From Fusobacterium sp. SYSU M8D902 (lineage in GTDB: Bacteria > Fusobacteriota > Fusobacteriia > Fusobacteriales > Fusobacteriaceae), in contig NZ_JBEFNA010000006.1 in the NCBI RefSeq assembly GCF_040199715.1, positions 19,740 to 83,739 on the forward strand: DNA of 64,000 nucleotides, written 5' to 3'. This document shows, piece by piece, positions 24,888-34,957 of the stretch; the first letter of the stretch is position 1, and every line of letters starts with the position of its first letter. Below the pieces are notes generated by a model, which was not told the DNA's origin, ran no database searches, and saw only the letters and a list, made by a program, of their open reading frames with translations. The position numbers were made by a program, and so were the translations under genes.

Positions 24888-26942
24888 GTGGAAAGATATC
24901 AGAAAATATACTGGCCTTTAGAAAATATTGATATTGGAATTGAAAGTAAAAATTTAAAAAAATTAGAAAAACTAGGTATAAGATCTATATCTGATCTACT
25001 CTATTATTTTCCTAAAGCCTATGATGATAGAACTAATATAAAAAAAATTGGTGAACTTCGTGGAGAGGAATATGTTGTTTTAAAAGCTACTCTCTTAACT
25101 ATTTCTGCACCACCTACACGTTCTGGATTAAAGATGGTAAAAACTACTGCCACAGATGGAACTGGTGTTATTGAAGTTATCTGGTTTCAAATGCCTTATT
25201 TAAGGAAGTCTTTAAAAATAGGAGAAGAGTATATATTTATTGGACAGGTTAAACGTGGTTACATATTTCAGATGGTCAATCCCGAATTTAAACTAAGTAG
25301 TAATCAAAGAAAACTTGATGAAGGAGAGATTCTTCCTATATACAGTACCAGTAAGGAGCTTCCTCAAAACTCTCTTAGAAAAATTATTGAAAAAACTCTC
25401 AATACAGCTCTCTCTATTATAAACGAAAATATTCCTGATGAGATAATTAAAAAATATAAGCTATTGGATAGAAAACAAGCATTAAAAGCTATACATTTTC
25501 CTAAAAACAGTAAAAATTTAGAGGAAGCTAAAAGACGTTTTGCTGTTGAAGAGCTATTGGTTTTAGAAATGGGAATACTTCAAAAAAGATTTGAGGTAGA
25601 TGATTTAAATAAGGAAAAATACCAGCTAGAGGATAAGAAAAATCTAGTAAAAAAATATTTAGCATCTCTTCCCTTTGAATTAACCAATGCCCAAAAAAGA
25701 GTTATTACCGAAATATACCGAGATTTAGCAAATGGTCGAATTGTAAATAGATTGATTCAAGGAGATGTTGGAAGTGGTAAAACTGCTGTTTCAATGGTTT
25801 TACTTCTATACATGTTAGAAAACTCATATCAAGGAGTACTTATGGCTCCTACTGAGATCTTAGCAGTACAACACTACCTCTCAGTAAAAGATAAATTTGA
25901 AAAATTGGGAGTTCGAGTAGAATTATTAACTGGAAGTTTTACTGGAAAGAAAAAATTAAAAATATTAGAAGATATCAAAAATGGCGATATAGGTATTGTT
26001 ATTGGAACTCATGCTCTTATTGAGGAGAGTGTTGTTTTTAATAAATTAGGATTAATTATAATTGATGAACAACATAGATTCGGAGTTTTACAGAGAAAAG
26101 CTTTGAAAGATAAAGGAGTTTTAGCCAATCTTGTTGTTATGAGTGCCACACCTATTCCACGTTCACTAGCTTTAAGTATCTATGGTGACTTAGATGTATC
26201 TGTTATAGATGAACTCCCACCAGGAAGAAAACCCATTAGAACTAAGTGGATCTCCTCTGATGAAGAGATAACCACAATGTATAATTTTATTGATAAAAAA
26301 TTGCAACAAAGTAGACAAGCCTATTTTATAGCTCCTCTTATTGAGGAGAGTGAAAAATTATCTGCTAAATCTACACAAGAACTTACTGAGGAAGTAGAAA
26401 AATTTTTACCCAGTTATAAGATAGGAGTACTTCATGGAAAGATGAAAAACTCTGAAAAAGATGAGGTTATGGAAAAATTTAAAAATAAAGAGTTGGATAT
26501 CCTTGTTTCAACAACAGTTATTGAAGTAGGTGTAGATGTTCCCAATTCATCTATCATAGTTATAAATAATGCTGAAAGATTTGGACTTTCCGCCCTTCAT
26601 CAATTACGTGGAAGAGTTGGAAGAGGACAACATCAATCTTACTGTTTTTTAGTTTCTAAAACAGATAATGCCACATCTAAGGCTAGGCTTCAAGTTATGG
26701 AAGAGACTCAAGATGGATTTAAAATTGCTGAAGAAGATCTGAGACTTAGAAAATCAGGAGAGATTTTTGGAACAAAACAGAGTGGACTTAGTGACTTAAA
26801 ATTTATTGATATAGTACATGATGTTAAAACTATAAAATTAGTTAAAGATATATGTACTGATTACCTGAAAGAAAACAATGGAAAAATTCATAATGATTAT
26901 TTAGCTATTGATATTTCAGAAAAATTTAAAGAGGTAAAATAA
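24888..26942 (+). CDS. recG: ATP-dependent DNA helicase RecG
   Basis: A 684-residue helicase that remodels stalled forks and Holliday junctions. It has an N-terminal wedge/OB domain (residues about 55-150), Walker A GDVGSGKT (292-299), DEQH (393-396), SATPIPRSLALS, and a C-terminal motif VI HQLRGRVGRG followed by RLRKSGEIFGTKQSG. The start is GTG at 24888, with AAAGGAG upstream. Full family length. Confidence 0.97.
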   Translation: MERYQKIYWPLENIDIGIESKNLKKLEKLGIRSISDLLYYFPKAYDDRTNIKKIGELRGEEYVVLKATLLTISAPPTRSGLKMVKTTATDGTGVIEVIWFQMPYLRKSLKIGEEYIFIGQVKRGYIFQMVNPEFKLSSNQRKLDEGEILPIYSTSKELPQNSLRKIIEKTLNTALSIINENIPDEIIKKYKLLDRKQALKAIHFPKNSKNLEEAKRRFAVEELLVLEMGILQKRFEVDDLNKEKYQLEDKKNLVKKYLASLPFELTNAQKRVITEIYRDLANGRIVNRLIQGDVGSGKTAVSMVLLLYMLENSYQGVLMAPTEILAVQHYLSVKDKFEKLGVRVELLTGSFTGKKKLKILEDIKNGDIGIVIGTHALIEESVVFNKLGLIIIDEQHRFGVLQRKALKDKGVLANLVVMSATPIPRSLALSIYGDLDVSVIDELPPGRKPIRTKWISSDEEITTMYNFIDKKLQQSRQAYFIAPLIEESEKLSAKSTQELTEEVEKFLPSYKIGVLHGKMKNSEKDEVMEKFKNKELDILVSTTVIEVGVDVPNSSIIVINNAERFGLSALHQLRGRVGRGQHQSYCFLVSKTDNATSKARLQVMEETQDGFKIAEEDLRLRKSGEIFGTKQSGLSDLKFIDIVHDVKTIKLVKDICTDYLKENNGKIHNDYLAIDISEKFKEVK

Positions 26943-26972
26943 TAGACAAAGTATAAGGAAATATGTTAAAAT
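26943..26972 (+). promoter_or_regulatory. Candidate proS promoter
   Basis: TAGACA (26943-26948) overlaps the recG stop, then 18 nt and TAAAAT (26967-26972) preceded by TGT, an extended -10. Confidence 0.55.
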
Positions 26973-27005
26973 ATAGAGTAAAATAAATTTTAGATGGAGG
27001 ATAAG

Positions 27006-28715
27006 ATGAGATTCAGTAAGAGTTATATTAAAACACTTAAAGAAACTCCAAAAGAAGCTGAAATAGCAAGTCATAAACTTCTTTTGAGAGCTGCAATGAT
27101 TAAGAAATTAACTAGTGGAGTGTACACATACCTACCTCTAGGATTAAAAGCTCTTAAAAAAGTAGAGGCTATTGTAAGAAGAGAGTTAGACAGAGCAGGA
27201 TCACAAGAGGTATTTATGCCAGTTCTACAACCAGCAGAACTTTGGAAAGAAAGTGGAAGATGGGACGTTATGGGACCTCTTATGATGAAATTACAAGATA
27301 GAGCTAAGAGAGATTTCGTATTAGGACCAACACATGAAGAGGTAGTAACAGACCTTATTAAAAATGATTTAACATCATACAAACAATTACCTTTAAATTT
27401 ATATCAAATTCAAGCTAAATTTAGAGATGAAATCAGACCTAGATTTGGACTTATGAGAGGAAGAGAGTTCGTAATGGAAGATGGATACTCTTTCCACGCT
27501 ACTAGAGAATCTCTAGATCAAGAGTTTGACAACATAGAGGCTGCATACAAAAGAATATTTGCTGGATGCGGACTAAAGTTTAGACCTGTTGAGGCTGACT
27601 CTGGTGCCATTGGTGGAAATGGATCTAAAGAGTTCCACGTATTAGCTGATTCTGGTGAAGATGAGATCATCTACTGTGAGAGTTGTGACTATGCAGCTAA
27701 CGTAGAAACTGCTGTAAGTAAAGTTTTCCATGCTGAAAAAGAGGAGTTAAAATCTCCTGAATTAGTTGATACTCCAAATGTATCAAAAATAGAGGACGTT
27801 GTAGAGTTTTTAAAAGTTCCTGTAGAAAGAACTGTAAAAGCTATGATGTATAAAGATCTTGGAACTGATGATGTATACATGGTACTAATCAGAGGAGATT
27901 ATGAAGTTAATGAAACTAAACTTAAAAATGCTATAGACGCTATTGAAGTTGAGTTATTAACTGATGAAGAGTTAGAAAAATTAGGACTTATCAAAGGATT
28001 TATTGGTCCTTTTGGAGCAGATTTAGGAAATATAAAAATAGTGGCAGACGATACTGTTTTAGAGATAACTAACCACACAGCTGGTGGAAATAAATTGGAT
28101 ACTCACTACCTAAATGTAAACTATGGTAGAGACTATAAAGCTGATATTGTTAAAGATGTAAAAACTGTTAAACCAGGACATGTTTGTGAAAAATGTGATG
28201 GAACTCTTACTTCTGCTAGAGGAATTGAAGTAGGTCACATATTCAAACTAGGAACTAAATACTCTGAGAAGTTACAAGCTAACTTCATAGATGAAAAAGG
28301 AGAAACTCATCCTATAATAATGGGGTGCTATGGTATAGGAGTATCTAGAACTCTTGCTTCTGCTGTTGAACAAAACAATGATGAATTTGGAATAGTTTGG
28401 CCAACTGCTATAGCTCCATATATTGTAGATGTTATCCCTGCTAATATGAAAGATCAGACACAAGTAGCTCTTGCTGAAGAACTATATAATGCTCTACTTG
28501 ATGATGGTATAGATACTATGATTGACGATAGAGATGAAAGACCTGGATTCAAATTTAAAGATGCTGACTTAATTGGATTCCCATTTAAAGTTATCTGTGG
28601 TAAAAAAGCTGGAGAAGGTCTTGTTGAGTTAAAGATAAGAAAAACTGGAGAAACTTTTGAAATTTCAAAAGATGAAGTTATCTCTAAAGTTAGAGAATTA
28701 ATGAAAAAATACTAA
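27006..28715 (+). CDS. proS: Prolyl-tRNA synthetase, bacterial type
   Basis: A 569-residue class II synthetase. Motif 2 region has FRDEIRPRFGLMRGREFVMED, and the YbaK-like editing insertion occupies about residues 230-390 (VERTVKAMMY within it). Motif 3 is in the GIGVSRTLAS region, then the anticodon-binding domain ends with the family C-terminus. The start at 27006 is preferred over an ATG 12 bases upstream, because that upstream ATG overlaps the GGAGG ribosome site. Confidence 0.97.
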   Translation: MRFSKSYIKTLKETPKEAEIASHKLLLRAAMIKKLTSGVYTYLPLGLKALKKVEAIVRRELDRAGSQEVFMPVLQPAELWKESGRWDVMGPLMMKLQDRAKRDFVLGPTHEEVVTDLIKNDLTSYKQLPLNLYQIQAKFRDEIRPRFGLMRGREFVMEDGYSFHATRESLDQEFDNIEAAYKRIFAGCGLKFRPVEADSGAIGGNGSKEFHVLADSGEDEIIYCESCDYAANVETAVSKVFHAEKEELKSPELVDTPNVSKIEDVVEFLKVPVERTVKAMMYKDLGTDDVYMVLIRGDYEVNETKLKNAIDAIEVELLTDEELEKLGLIKGFIGPFGADLGNIKIVADDTVLEITNHTAGGNKLDTHYLNVNYGRDYKADIVKDVKTVKPGHVCEKCDGTLTSARGIEVGHIFKLGTKYSEKLQANFIDEKGETHPIIMGCYGIGVSRTLASAVEQNNDEFGIVWPTAIAPYIVDVIPANMKDQTQVALAEELYNALLDDGIDTMIDDRDERPGFKFKDADLIGFPFKVICGKKAGEGLVELKIRKTGETFEISKDEVISKVRELMKKY

Positions 28716-28720
28716 TGTTT

Positions 28721-28755
28721 TTAAGGAAAAACTTTTCAGTTTTTCCTTTTTTTTA
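28721..28755 (+). terminator. Terminator after proS
   Basis: AAGGAAAAA and TTTTTCCTT arms with an 8-nt loop and a run of T residues. Confidence 0.85.
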
Positions 28756-28817
28756 TAAAAAAACTCATATAGCAATTTTATTTTATATCAAATTAATCTA
28801 GTTTTATATTTTTTTTA

Positions 28818-28826
28818 TGATATAAT
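28818..28826 (+). promoter_or_regulatory. Extended -10 promoter of the M17 aminopeptidase gene
   Basis: TGATATAAT, an extended -10 with a consensus hexamer; the -35 is poor (TAGTTT at 16 nt). Start about 22 nt before the ATG. Confidence 0.55.
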
Positions 28827-28854
28827 ATAATAAAGATCATTAATGGAGGTTCAT

Positions 28855-30267
28855 ATGAAAGTTATAAATAAATTAGAAAAATTTTATGATAAAAATCTTC
28901 TATTAATATTTGAAGATGAGAATAATTATTGTGATTGTATTCCTGAAGATGGAAAAAAATTAATAGAAAAACTAAAGGAGAAAAACTCTTTTACTGGAAA
29001 GAGATCTGAAGTTTTATCAGTTAACTATTTTGTTAACGACACTCTTATATCAATGGATATTCTAGGATTTGGAAAAAAAGAGGAGTTCTCTGAAAATATA
29101 TTGAGAGAGACTCTTTTTAAATATCTTAACGGACAAAAAGGTAGTATATTAATATCTAGTAACTCTAAAGAACTTGGAAATACCGATATTATTTGTGAAA
29201 TAGTTGGAAATGTAAATTACTATTTTGATGAATTTAAAAGTGAAAAAGGAAAAAAAATAGATGTTGATTTTTTCTCTTTTGATAATATAGATATTACAGA
29301 GGCTCTTATTTTAAATGAGGCTACTGATGTTACTAGAGAATTGGTTAATTTACCAGCTAATATTATCAACCCTGACACTCTAGCTGAGAGAACTTTACTA
29401 CTTGGTAAGGAGTTTGGATTTGAAGTAGAAATACTTGATGAGAATAAAATTCAAGATTTAGGTATGAACCTTTTATATAACGTTGGAAAAGCTTCTGTTA
29501 ATAAACCTAAGCTTATAGTTATGAGATATTTTGGAGATTCTTCTTCTGATGAAAAAATAGGTTTAGTTGGAAAAGGATTAACTTATGATACTGGTGGACT
29601 TTGTTTAAAACCTGCTGATTCTATGCTAACTATGAAAGATGATATGACTGGTGGAGCTACAGTTATTGGTACAATGTGTGCTGTGGCTAAAAATAAAATA
29701 AAAAGAAATGTTATCGCTGTTGTTCCTGCTTGTGAAAACTCTATCAATGGAAACTCATACAGACCTGGAGATATTATCAAATCTATGAACGGAAAGAGTG
29801 TAGAGATAATAAATACTGATGCAGAAGGTAGATTAGCCCTTGCTGATGCTATAACTTATATTGTTAGAAATGAAAAGGTCAGTGAAATAATTGATGTAGC
29901 TACTCTTACTGGAGCTATGATGGTAGCTTTAGGTACATTTATTACTGGAGTATTCTCTAACTCTGATGATATTTATTCTAAATTAGAGAATAGTTGTAAT
30001 AAATATGGAGAAAGAATCTGGAGAATGCCTCTTGATAACCAATTTAAAGAACTTTTAAAATCAGAGGTTGCTGATATTAAACATATGGGAACAAGATGGG
30101 GTGGAGCTATTAGTGCTGCTAAATTCTTAGAAATTTTTGCTGAGGATACTCCTTGGACACATATGGATATTGCTGGTACTGCCTTTGATAACTCCTCTAA
30201 ATGGTTTAAAAAAGGAGCTTCTGGAGTACATGTAAAAGGTCTTTATAACTATTGTAAAGAGAGATAA
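28855..30267 (+). CDS. pepA: Leucyl aminopeptidase, M17 family
   Basis: A 470-residue cytosolic dizinc/manganese aminopeptidase. Metal-binding lysine and aspartates lie in VGKGLTYDTGGLCLKP and MKDDMTGGA, and NTDAEGRLALADA (320-332) is the family signature. The ATG at 28855 is chosen because GGAGG lies 4 bases upstream; an ATG 12 bases earlier overlaps that site. Transcribed alone. Confidence 0.94.
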   Translation: MKVINKLEKFYDKNLLLIFEDENNYCDCIPEDGKKLIEKLKEKNSFTGKRSEVLSVNYFVNDTLISMDILGFGKKEEFSENILRETLFKYLNGQKGSILISSNSKELGNTDIICEIVGNVNYYFDEFKSEKGKKIDVDFFSFDNIDITEALILNEATDVTRELVNLPANIINPDTLAERTLLLGKEFGFEVEILDENKIQDLGMNLLYNVGKASVNKPKLIVMRYFGDSSSDEKIGLVGKGLTYDTGGLCLKPADSMLTMKDDMTGGATVIGTMCAVAKNKIKRNVIAVVPACENSINGNSYRPGDIIKSMNGKSVEIINTDAEGRLALADAITYIVRNEKVSEIIDVATLTGAMMVALGTFITGVFSNSDDIYSKLENSCNKYGERIWRMPLDNQFKELLKSEVADIKHMGTRWGGAISAAKFLEIFAEDTPWTHMDIAGTAFDNSSKWFKKGASGVHVKGLYNYCKER

Positions 30268-30464
30268 GAAGTAAAATTTCTAACAGATCCTATAAGTTAT
30301 CTACTAGTATTCTAAAATCATGAACTAAAATAAACTTATAAAACTAGAAAAAATAAGGATAATATAAAATATATTGAACTTTATAATTTTTTTATTGGCA
30401 TCTATAATTTTATAGTTTTTTCCCTTATAATTTTAATATAATCAATACTTTACGGAGGGGAAAA

Positions 30465-31382
30465 ATGTTAATACAATCAATGTTAGAGCTTATTGGAAAT
30501 ACTCCAATTATAAAATTAAATAATATCGAAACTTTTGGAAATAATATATATTTAAAATTAGAAGGAAGTAATCCTAGCAAAAGTACTAAAGATAGAATAG
30601 CTTTGGCTATGATTGAAGATGCTGAAAAATCTGGAAAAATAAGTAAAAAAACAACTATAATTGAAGCTACTAGTGGAAATACAGGAATTTCATTAGCTAT
30701 GATCTGTGCTTTGAAAAAATATAGATTAAAAATAATAATGCCTGACAATATGAGTGTTGAAAGAATTCAACTTATGAGAGCCTATGGAGCAGAGGTAATT
30801 TTAACTCCTGGACACTTAGGAATGAAAGGTTGTAGTGATAAACTTGAATTAATAAAAGAGGAAACAAAAGATTATTTTATTCCTAATCAATTTTCTAATC
30901 CTAGAAATCCAGGTATACACTATGAAACTACTGCCAATGAAATTCTAAAAGATTTGAATAATAAAATTGACTATTTTATCTGTGGAACAGGAACAGGCGG
31001 AAGTTTTTCTGGAATTGCTAAAAGATTGAAAGAGGTTATTCCAAGTATACAAAACATAGCTCTTGAACCTGATACTTCTCCTCTTATCTCAAAAGGATAT
31101 ACTGGATCTCATAAGATTCAAGGTATGGGTATGAGCTTGGGAAAAATACCAGATGTTTTTAATAATAGCTTAGCTGATAAAGTATTGTTGGCTAACTATG
31201 ATAAAAGTATTGATTATATGAAAAAATTAGCTAAAGAAGAGGGAATTCTAGCTGGAATTTCCACTGGAGCTACTCTATCTTCAGCTATAGAAATTTGTAA
31301 AAATAATAAAAATAAAAATTTAAATATTGTTGTATTTTCTAACGATTCTGGAGAAAAATATCTATCTAGTAATATTTTTTAG
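30465..31382 (+). CDS. cysK: Cysteine synthase (O-acetylserine sulfhydrylase)
   Basis: A 305-residue fold-type II PLP enzyme. PLP lysine is Lys42 in SKSTKDRIA; SGNTGISLA binds the substrate and GTGTGGSFSG the phosphate. It joins sulfide to O-acetylserine. CysM-type or cystathionine beta-synthase-like relatives share these motifs, so the exact donor is not certain. A strong GGAGGGG site precedes the ATG. The 197-base gap upstream shows no clear promoter or leader RNA. Confidence 0.9.
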   Translation: MLIQSMLELIGNTPIIKLNNIETFGNNIYLKLEGSNPSKSTKDRIALAMIEDAEKSGKISKKTTIIEATSGNTGISLAMICALKKYRLKIIMPDNMSVERIQLMRAYGAEVILTPGHLGMKGCSDKLELIKEETKDYFIPNQFSNPRNPGIHYETTANEILKDLNNKIDYFICGTGTGGSFSGIAKRLKEVIPSIQNIALEPDTSPLISKGYTGSHKIQGMGMSLGKIPDVFNNSLADKVLLANYDKSIDYMKKLAKEEGILAGISTGATLSSAIEICKNNKNKNLNIVVFSNDSGEKYLSSNIF

Positions 31383-31411
31383 AAAATTCTCACGCATTTT
31401 TATTTCACATT

Positions 31412-31459
31412 AAAAAAGTTGATTAACTCAATCTATTGTCTGAGTCAATCAACTTTTTT
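31412..31459. terminator. Bidirectional terminator between cysK and the helicase gene
   Basis: AAAAAAGTTGATTAACTCA pairs with TGAGTCAATCAACTTTTTT around a 10-nt loop. A and T runs on both sides suit the convergent genes. Confidence 0.92.
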
Positions 31460-31462
31460 CCT

Positions 31463-34339
31463 CTATTTTGATGAACTGTTTTTCACAACATATTGATAAA
31501 GATCATTTTCAATCTCATCTTTCAATAAAAGTAAATACTCTACAACACTATTTCCTTTATAGTTTATTGTATCCTTTCCTTCTAAAACTGTTTCTATCTC
31601 TCCAATATAATAAAAATTTTCTCCTGTTTTTCTTTTTAAAAAAGCCTCTAAAGTGTAATAATTTTCAGCTATCTTCCCTTCAGCTGTCAACTTTCCATCT
31701 CTTTTCAAGCATCTTTTATTTTTAGAAAACCATACAAATTTTCTTCTATCATAAAATACATTATCATATTGTGTCATATCTAGATCATTATCTACAGTTA
31801 TAAAAAGAATTACCTTTCTAGCCTCTTCAAAAACTGTATATCCACTCACTTGATATCCATTGTTAAAGTCTAAGTTCAGATACCAAAACGCCTCCTGTTT
31901 GCTATACTCCTTATACTTTAATATACTCTTTTCTCCAACTTGTTTATAGTTCTTACCACTATAAGCTAAATTATATTTAATCAGGTCATCTATCAAATCT
32001 TTGAAATATCTATTTTTACTATAACTTTCAAAAAAATCTTTTGCAAGAACAATCTTATCACCATATCTTTCTAATATAGGATAAAACTCCTTAGCTGTTG
32101 ACAAACTGACAAAAATCTCTTTAAGAAGATGTTTTACTCCATTCTCTACACTCTCTTTTTGATTTTTTAGACTATATTCATTCTCTAAAATCTTTTCTAT
32201 AATCTCTATATTTACATCTTTATTTATCAATGCCTCTTTTAAAATAAGCATCTCATGTACCCTTTTAGCTGGTGTAAAAAAACTTGAAAGAAAAGTAAGA
32301 TAATTATTCTCTTTTTGATTTAATGGTTCTAATTCTAATTTAGGTTTTAATATTCTTAAAACTTCATCATAAGTTTTTTTATATTTTAAAATTACACTTG
32401 GATCTATCATATTTCTCTCAAAAAAATCAGATAACATAGGTATTCTTCCCAATTGTTTTTCTAAAAAGATAAAATCCTTCTCTATATTTTTTTTAGTTGA
32501 AAAATTATTTTTATTGATATTATCAAATATTCTCTCTTTAACTATCTCTTCAAAAATTATCGAACTCTCTCCAGGAATTATATTTGTTCCATTCACTAAA
32601 AATCTTTTCATATAGTCCTTATCAAAGCTATTATTTTGAGATATAGCTATGGGAATCAAAAAGTTTTTTTCGTAGTTCCCTATAAAGTCTAAAATAACTA
32701 AGTATTCCTTGTCCTTATATTTTCTTAATCCTCTTCCCAATTGTTGGATATACACTATAGAAGATTGTGTTGGTCTCAATAAAATCACTTGATTTATACA
32801 CGGAATATCTACCCCTTCATTAAATATATCCACTGTTATTATATACTCTATCTCACCATCTTCTAGTTTTTTTATTGTTTTCTCTCTTTTCTCATCACTG
32901 TCATCACCCTTTAAAGCTTCACACCTAACTCCTCTCTCTTTAAACTTTTCACTTAAGATTATAGCCTCCTCAACTCTAGATACAAATATAAGCCCGTGGA
33001 GTTTATCCCCACTATAACCGTAAAATCTACTTTTTTCTAGAATATGCTCCACTCTTTCTGAGACTACAAGTTTATTTATATGAGTTTTTTCACTTATTAT
33101 CTCTCCGTTTATCTCTATATCTGATACTCCAAAATAGTGAAATGGACATAACAAACTCTCTTTCAAAGCATCATACAATCTTATTTCATAAGCTATATTA
33201 TTATCAAATAATTTATAGATATCAAAATTATCTCCTCTTTCTGGAGTGGCTGTCATTCCAAGTAAAAATTTAGGTATGAAGTAATTTATTAGATTTTGGT
33301 AAGTTTTGGCTCCACTGTGATGTACCTCATCTATAACTATATAATCAAAGTAATCTCTTGGAAATTTTCTAAAATTCTCCTCTTTTCCCAATGTTTGAAT
33401 CATAGCAAAAACAATATCTGCCTCTCTATTTTCATCATTGTTATAGATTATGATCTCCCTTTCTTTTAAAATCTTTTCAAAAGTCTCCTTTGCCTTTTCA
33501 AGAATAGTCTTTCTATGGGCTATAAATAGTACTCTTTTGGGATTACAGTTTTGAACATCAAAAGCACTTAAATATGTTTTTCCTGTTCCAGTGGCACTTA
33601 TCAAAAGTCCTCTTTTCTCATACTTTCTCAAAACTCTCAGATTTTCCAATGCCTGAATCTGCATCATATTAGGTTTAATCTTTTCCTCTTTTAACTCTTT
33701 TTCTTTTCTTCTCTCTCTATACTCTCTGTTAAATTCATACACATTCTCATACTCTATTATCTTTTCTATAGTTAAATTTTCAAGTCCATTAAAAACTTCA
33801 TAGAAATTTTCCAAAGTATCCTTTATAATCCTTCCACTTTCTAAAGAGTTTATCATCAAATTCCATTCAAAATTAGTAGTAAGTGCTGTTTGAGTAAGAT
33901 TACTACTACCTATCATCATACTCCAAATATTTCCTTTTTTAAAAAAATAACCTTTAGCATGAAATTTCTCTGTAGATAGAATTTTCAATTCTATATTTTT
34001 AAACTCTAGCAGTTTTTTTAAAGCCTTAGGCTGTGTAAAATTCAAATAATCTCCAGTTAAAATTTTTCCTTTTACTCCTCTTTTATCTAGCTCTCTCAAC
34101 TGTTCCAATATCATTGTGACACCACTCATTGTTATAAATGCCACTGATATTATAAACTCCTCACACTCTTCTAACTCTCTTCTCAATAAACTTATTATCT
34201 TTTCTTCTCTATTGGATATTAATTTATGTTGATACCTATCTGATGACTCTATCTCTCTATCTATGAGACTTGTTTTAATACTGTTTATCAAAATATTTTC
34301 CACTATACTCTCCATTCTAACAAAATAGGGAAAGTCCAA
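31463..34339 (-). CDS. PLD-domain superfamily 2 helicase with DUF3427
   Basis: A 958-residue protein with three parts. Residues about 45-185 are a phospholipase D-like nuclease fold with one HxK motif (His127/Lys129) and GSSNLTQTAL. Residues about 220-600 are a superfamily 2 helicase with Walker A ATGTGKT (249-255), DEVH (337-340), MTATPER and QQLGRGLRKYKDKEY. The C-terminal part resembles DUF3427 (QEAFWYLNLDFNNGYQVSGY). Such proteins are often labelled type III restriction-like. The start is a TTG at 34339 with GGGAGAG upstream; an ATG at 34315 lacks a ribosome site. Last gene of the lipid A operon. Role unknown; DNA defence or repair is inference. Confidence 0.85.
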   Translation of the reverse strand: MDFPYFVRMESIVENILINSIKTSLIDREIESSDRYQHKLISNREEKIISLLRRELEECEEFIISVAFITMSGVTMILEQLRELDKRGVKGKILTGDYLNFTQPKALKKLLEFKNIELKILSTEKFHAKGYFFKKGNIWSMMIGSSNLTQTALTTNFEWNLMINSLESGRIIKDTLENFYEVFNGLENLTIEKIIEYENVYEFNREYRERRKEKELKEEKIKPNMMQIQALENLRVLRKYEKRGLLISATGTGKTYLSAFDVQNCNPKRVLFIAHRKTILEKAKETFEKILKEREIIIYNNDENREADIVFAMIQTLGKEENFRKFPRDYFDYIVIDEVHHSGAKTYQNLINYFIPKFLLGMTATPERGDNFDIYKLFDNNIAYEIRLYDALKESLLCPFHYFGVSDIEINGEIISEKTHINKLVVSERVEHILEKSRFYGYSGDKLHGLIFVSRVEEAIILSEKFKERGVRCEALKGDDSDEKREKTIKKLEDGEIEYIITVDIFNEGVDIPCINQVILLRPTQSSIVYIQQLGRGLRKYKDKEYLVILDFIGNYEKNFLIPIAISQNNSFDKDYMKRFLVNGTNIIPGESSIIFEEIVKERIFDNINKNNFSTKKNIEKDFIFLEKQLGRIPMLSDFFERNMIDPSVILKYKKTYDEVLRILKPKLELEPLNQKENNYLTFLSSFFTPAKRVHEMLILKEALINKDVNIEIIEKILENEYSLKNQKESVENGVKHLLKEIFVSLSTAKEFYPILERYGDKIVLAKDFFESYSKNRYFKDLIDDLIKYNLAYSGKNYKQVGEKSILKYKEYSKQEAFWYLNLDFNNGYQVSGYTVFEEARKVILFITVDNDLDMTQYDNVFYDRRKFVWFSKNKRCLKRDGKLTAEGKIAENYYTLEAFLKRKTGENFYYIGEIETVLEGKDTINYKGNSVVEYLLLLKDEIENDLYQYVVKNSSSK

Positions 34340-34364
34340 ATTCTTGCACTCTCCCTATTATCTA

Positions 34365-34955
34365 CTAGTCAGCTAAAACTGTTTTTAATTCTTTTTCCAA
34401 TTTTTTTAGAGCGTTTGCTCTGTGACTGATCTTATTCTTTATCTCTGGCATCTCAGCTAAAGACATCTTGTATTCAGCTACATAGAAGTATGGATCATAC
34501 CCAAAACCATCTTTTCCCTTAGGTTCATATAGTAATTCTCCCTCTATCTCACCTCTAAAAGAGTAAGATCTACCATCTGGTTTTCCTAGAGTAACAACAC
34601 TTACGAAATGACATCTTCTATTTTTTTCATCTTTCATTACTTCCATTAATTTTTGGTTATTTGATTCATCAGTGGCATTCTCTCCAGAATATCTTGCTGA
34701 ATATACTCCAGGAGCTCCATTTAAAGCTTCTACACATAGTCCTGAATCATCAGCTATTGTAATCATTCCTGTATATTTAGCAATCTCAACAGCTTTTTTA
34801 GCTGAATTCTCTTCAAATGTCTCTCCATCTTCAATTACTTCTGGTATCTCTATTCCATCTTTTATAGATAGAATCTCTACATCTTCTACATTGGAAAATA
34901 TAGCCTTTATCTCATCAATCTTATGTTTATTTCCTGTTGCTAAAAATATCTTCAT
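34365..34955 (-). CDS. rdgB: RdgB/HAM1 non-canonical purine NTP pyrophosphatase
   Basis: A 196-residue enzyme that hydrolyses dITP, ITP and XTP to monophosphates, keeping deaminated purines out of DNA and RNA. ATGNKHKIDEIKAIF at the start, ADDSGLCVEALNGAPGVYSA and GKDGFGYDPYF are the family signatures. It starts two bases after rph ends. Confidence 0.97.
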   Translation of the reverse strand: MKIFLATGNKHKIDEIKAIFSNVEDVEILSIKDGIEIPEVIEDGETFEENSAKKAVEIAKYTGMITIADDSGLCVEALNGAPGVYSARYSGENATDESNNQKLMEVMKDEKNRRCHFVSVVTLGKPDGRSYSFRGEIEGELLYEPKGKDGFGYDPYFYVAEYKMSLAEMPEIKNKISHRANALKKLEKELKTVLAD

Positions 34956-34957
34956 AA

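Noticed and set aside
30268..30464. Possible leader RNA or T-box before cysK
   Set aside because: No T-box or SAM-type conserved elements are present, only AT-rich sequence.
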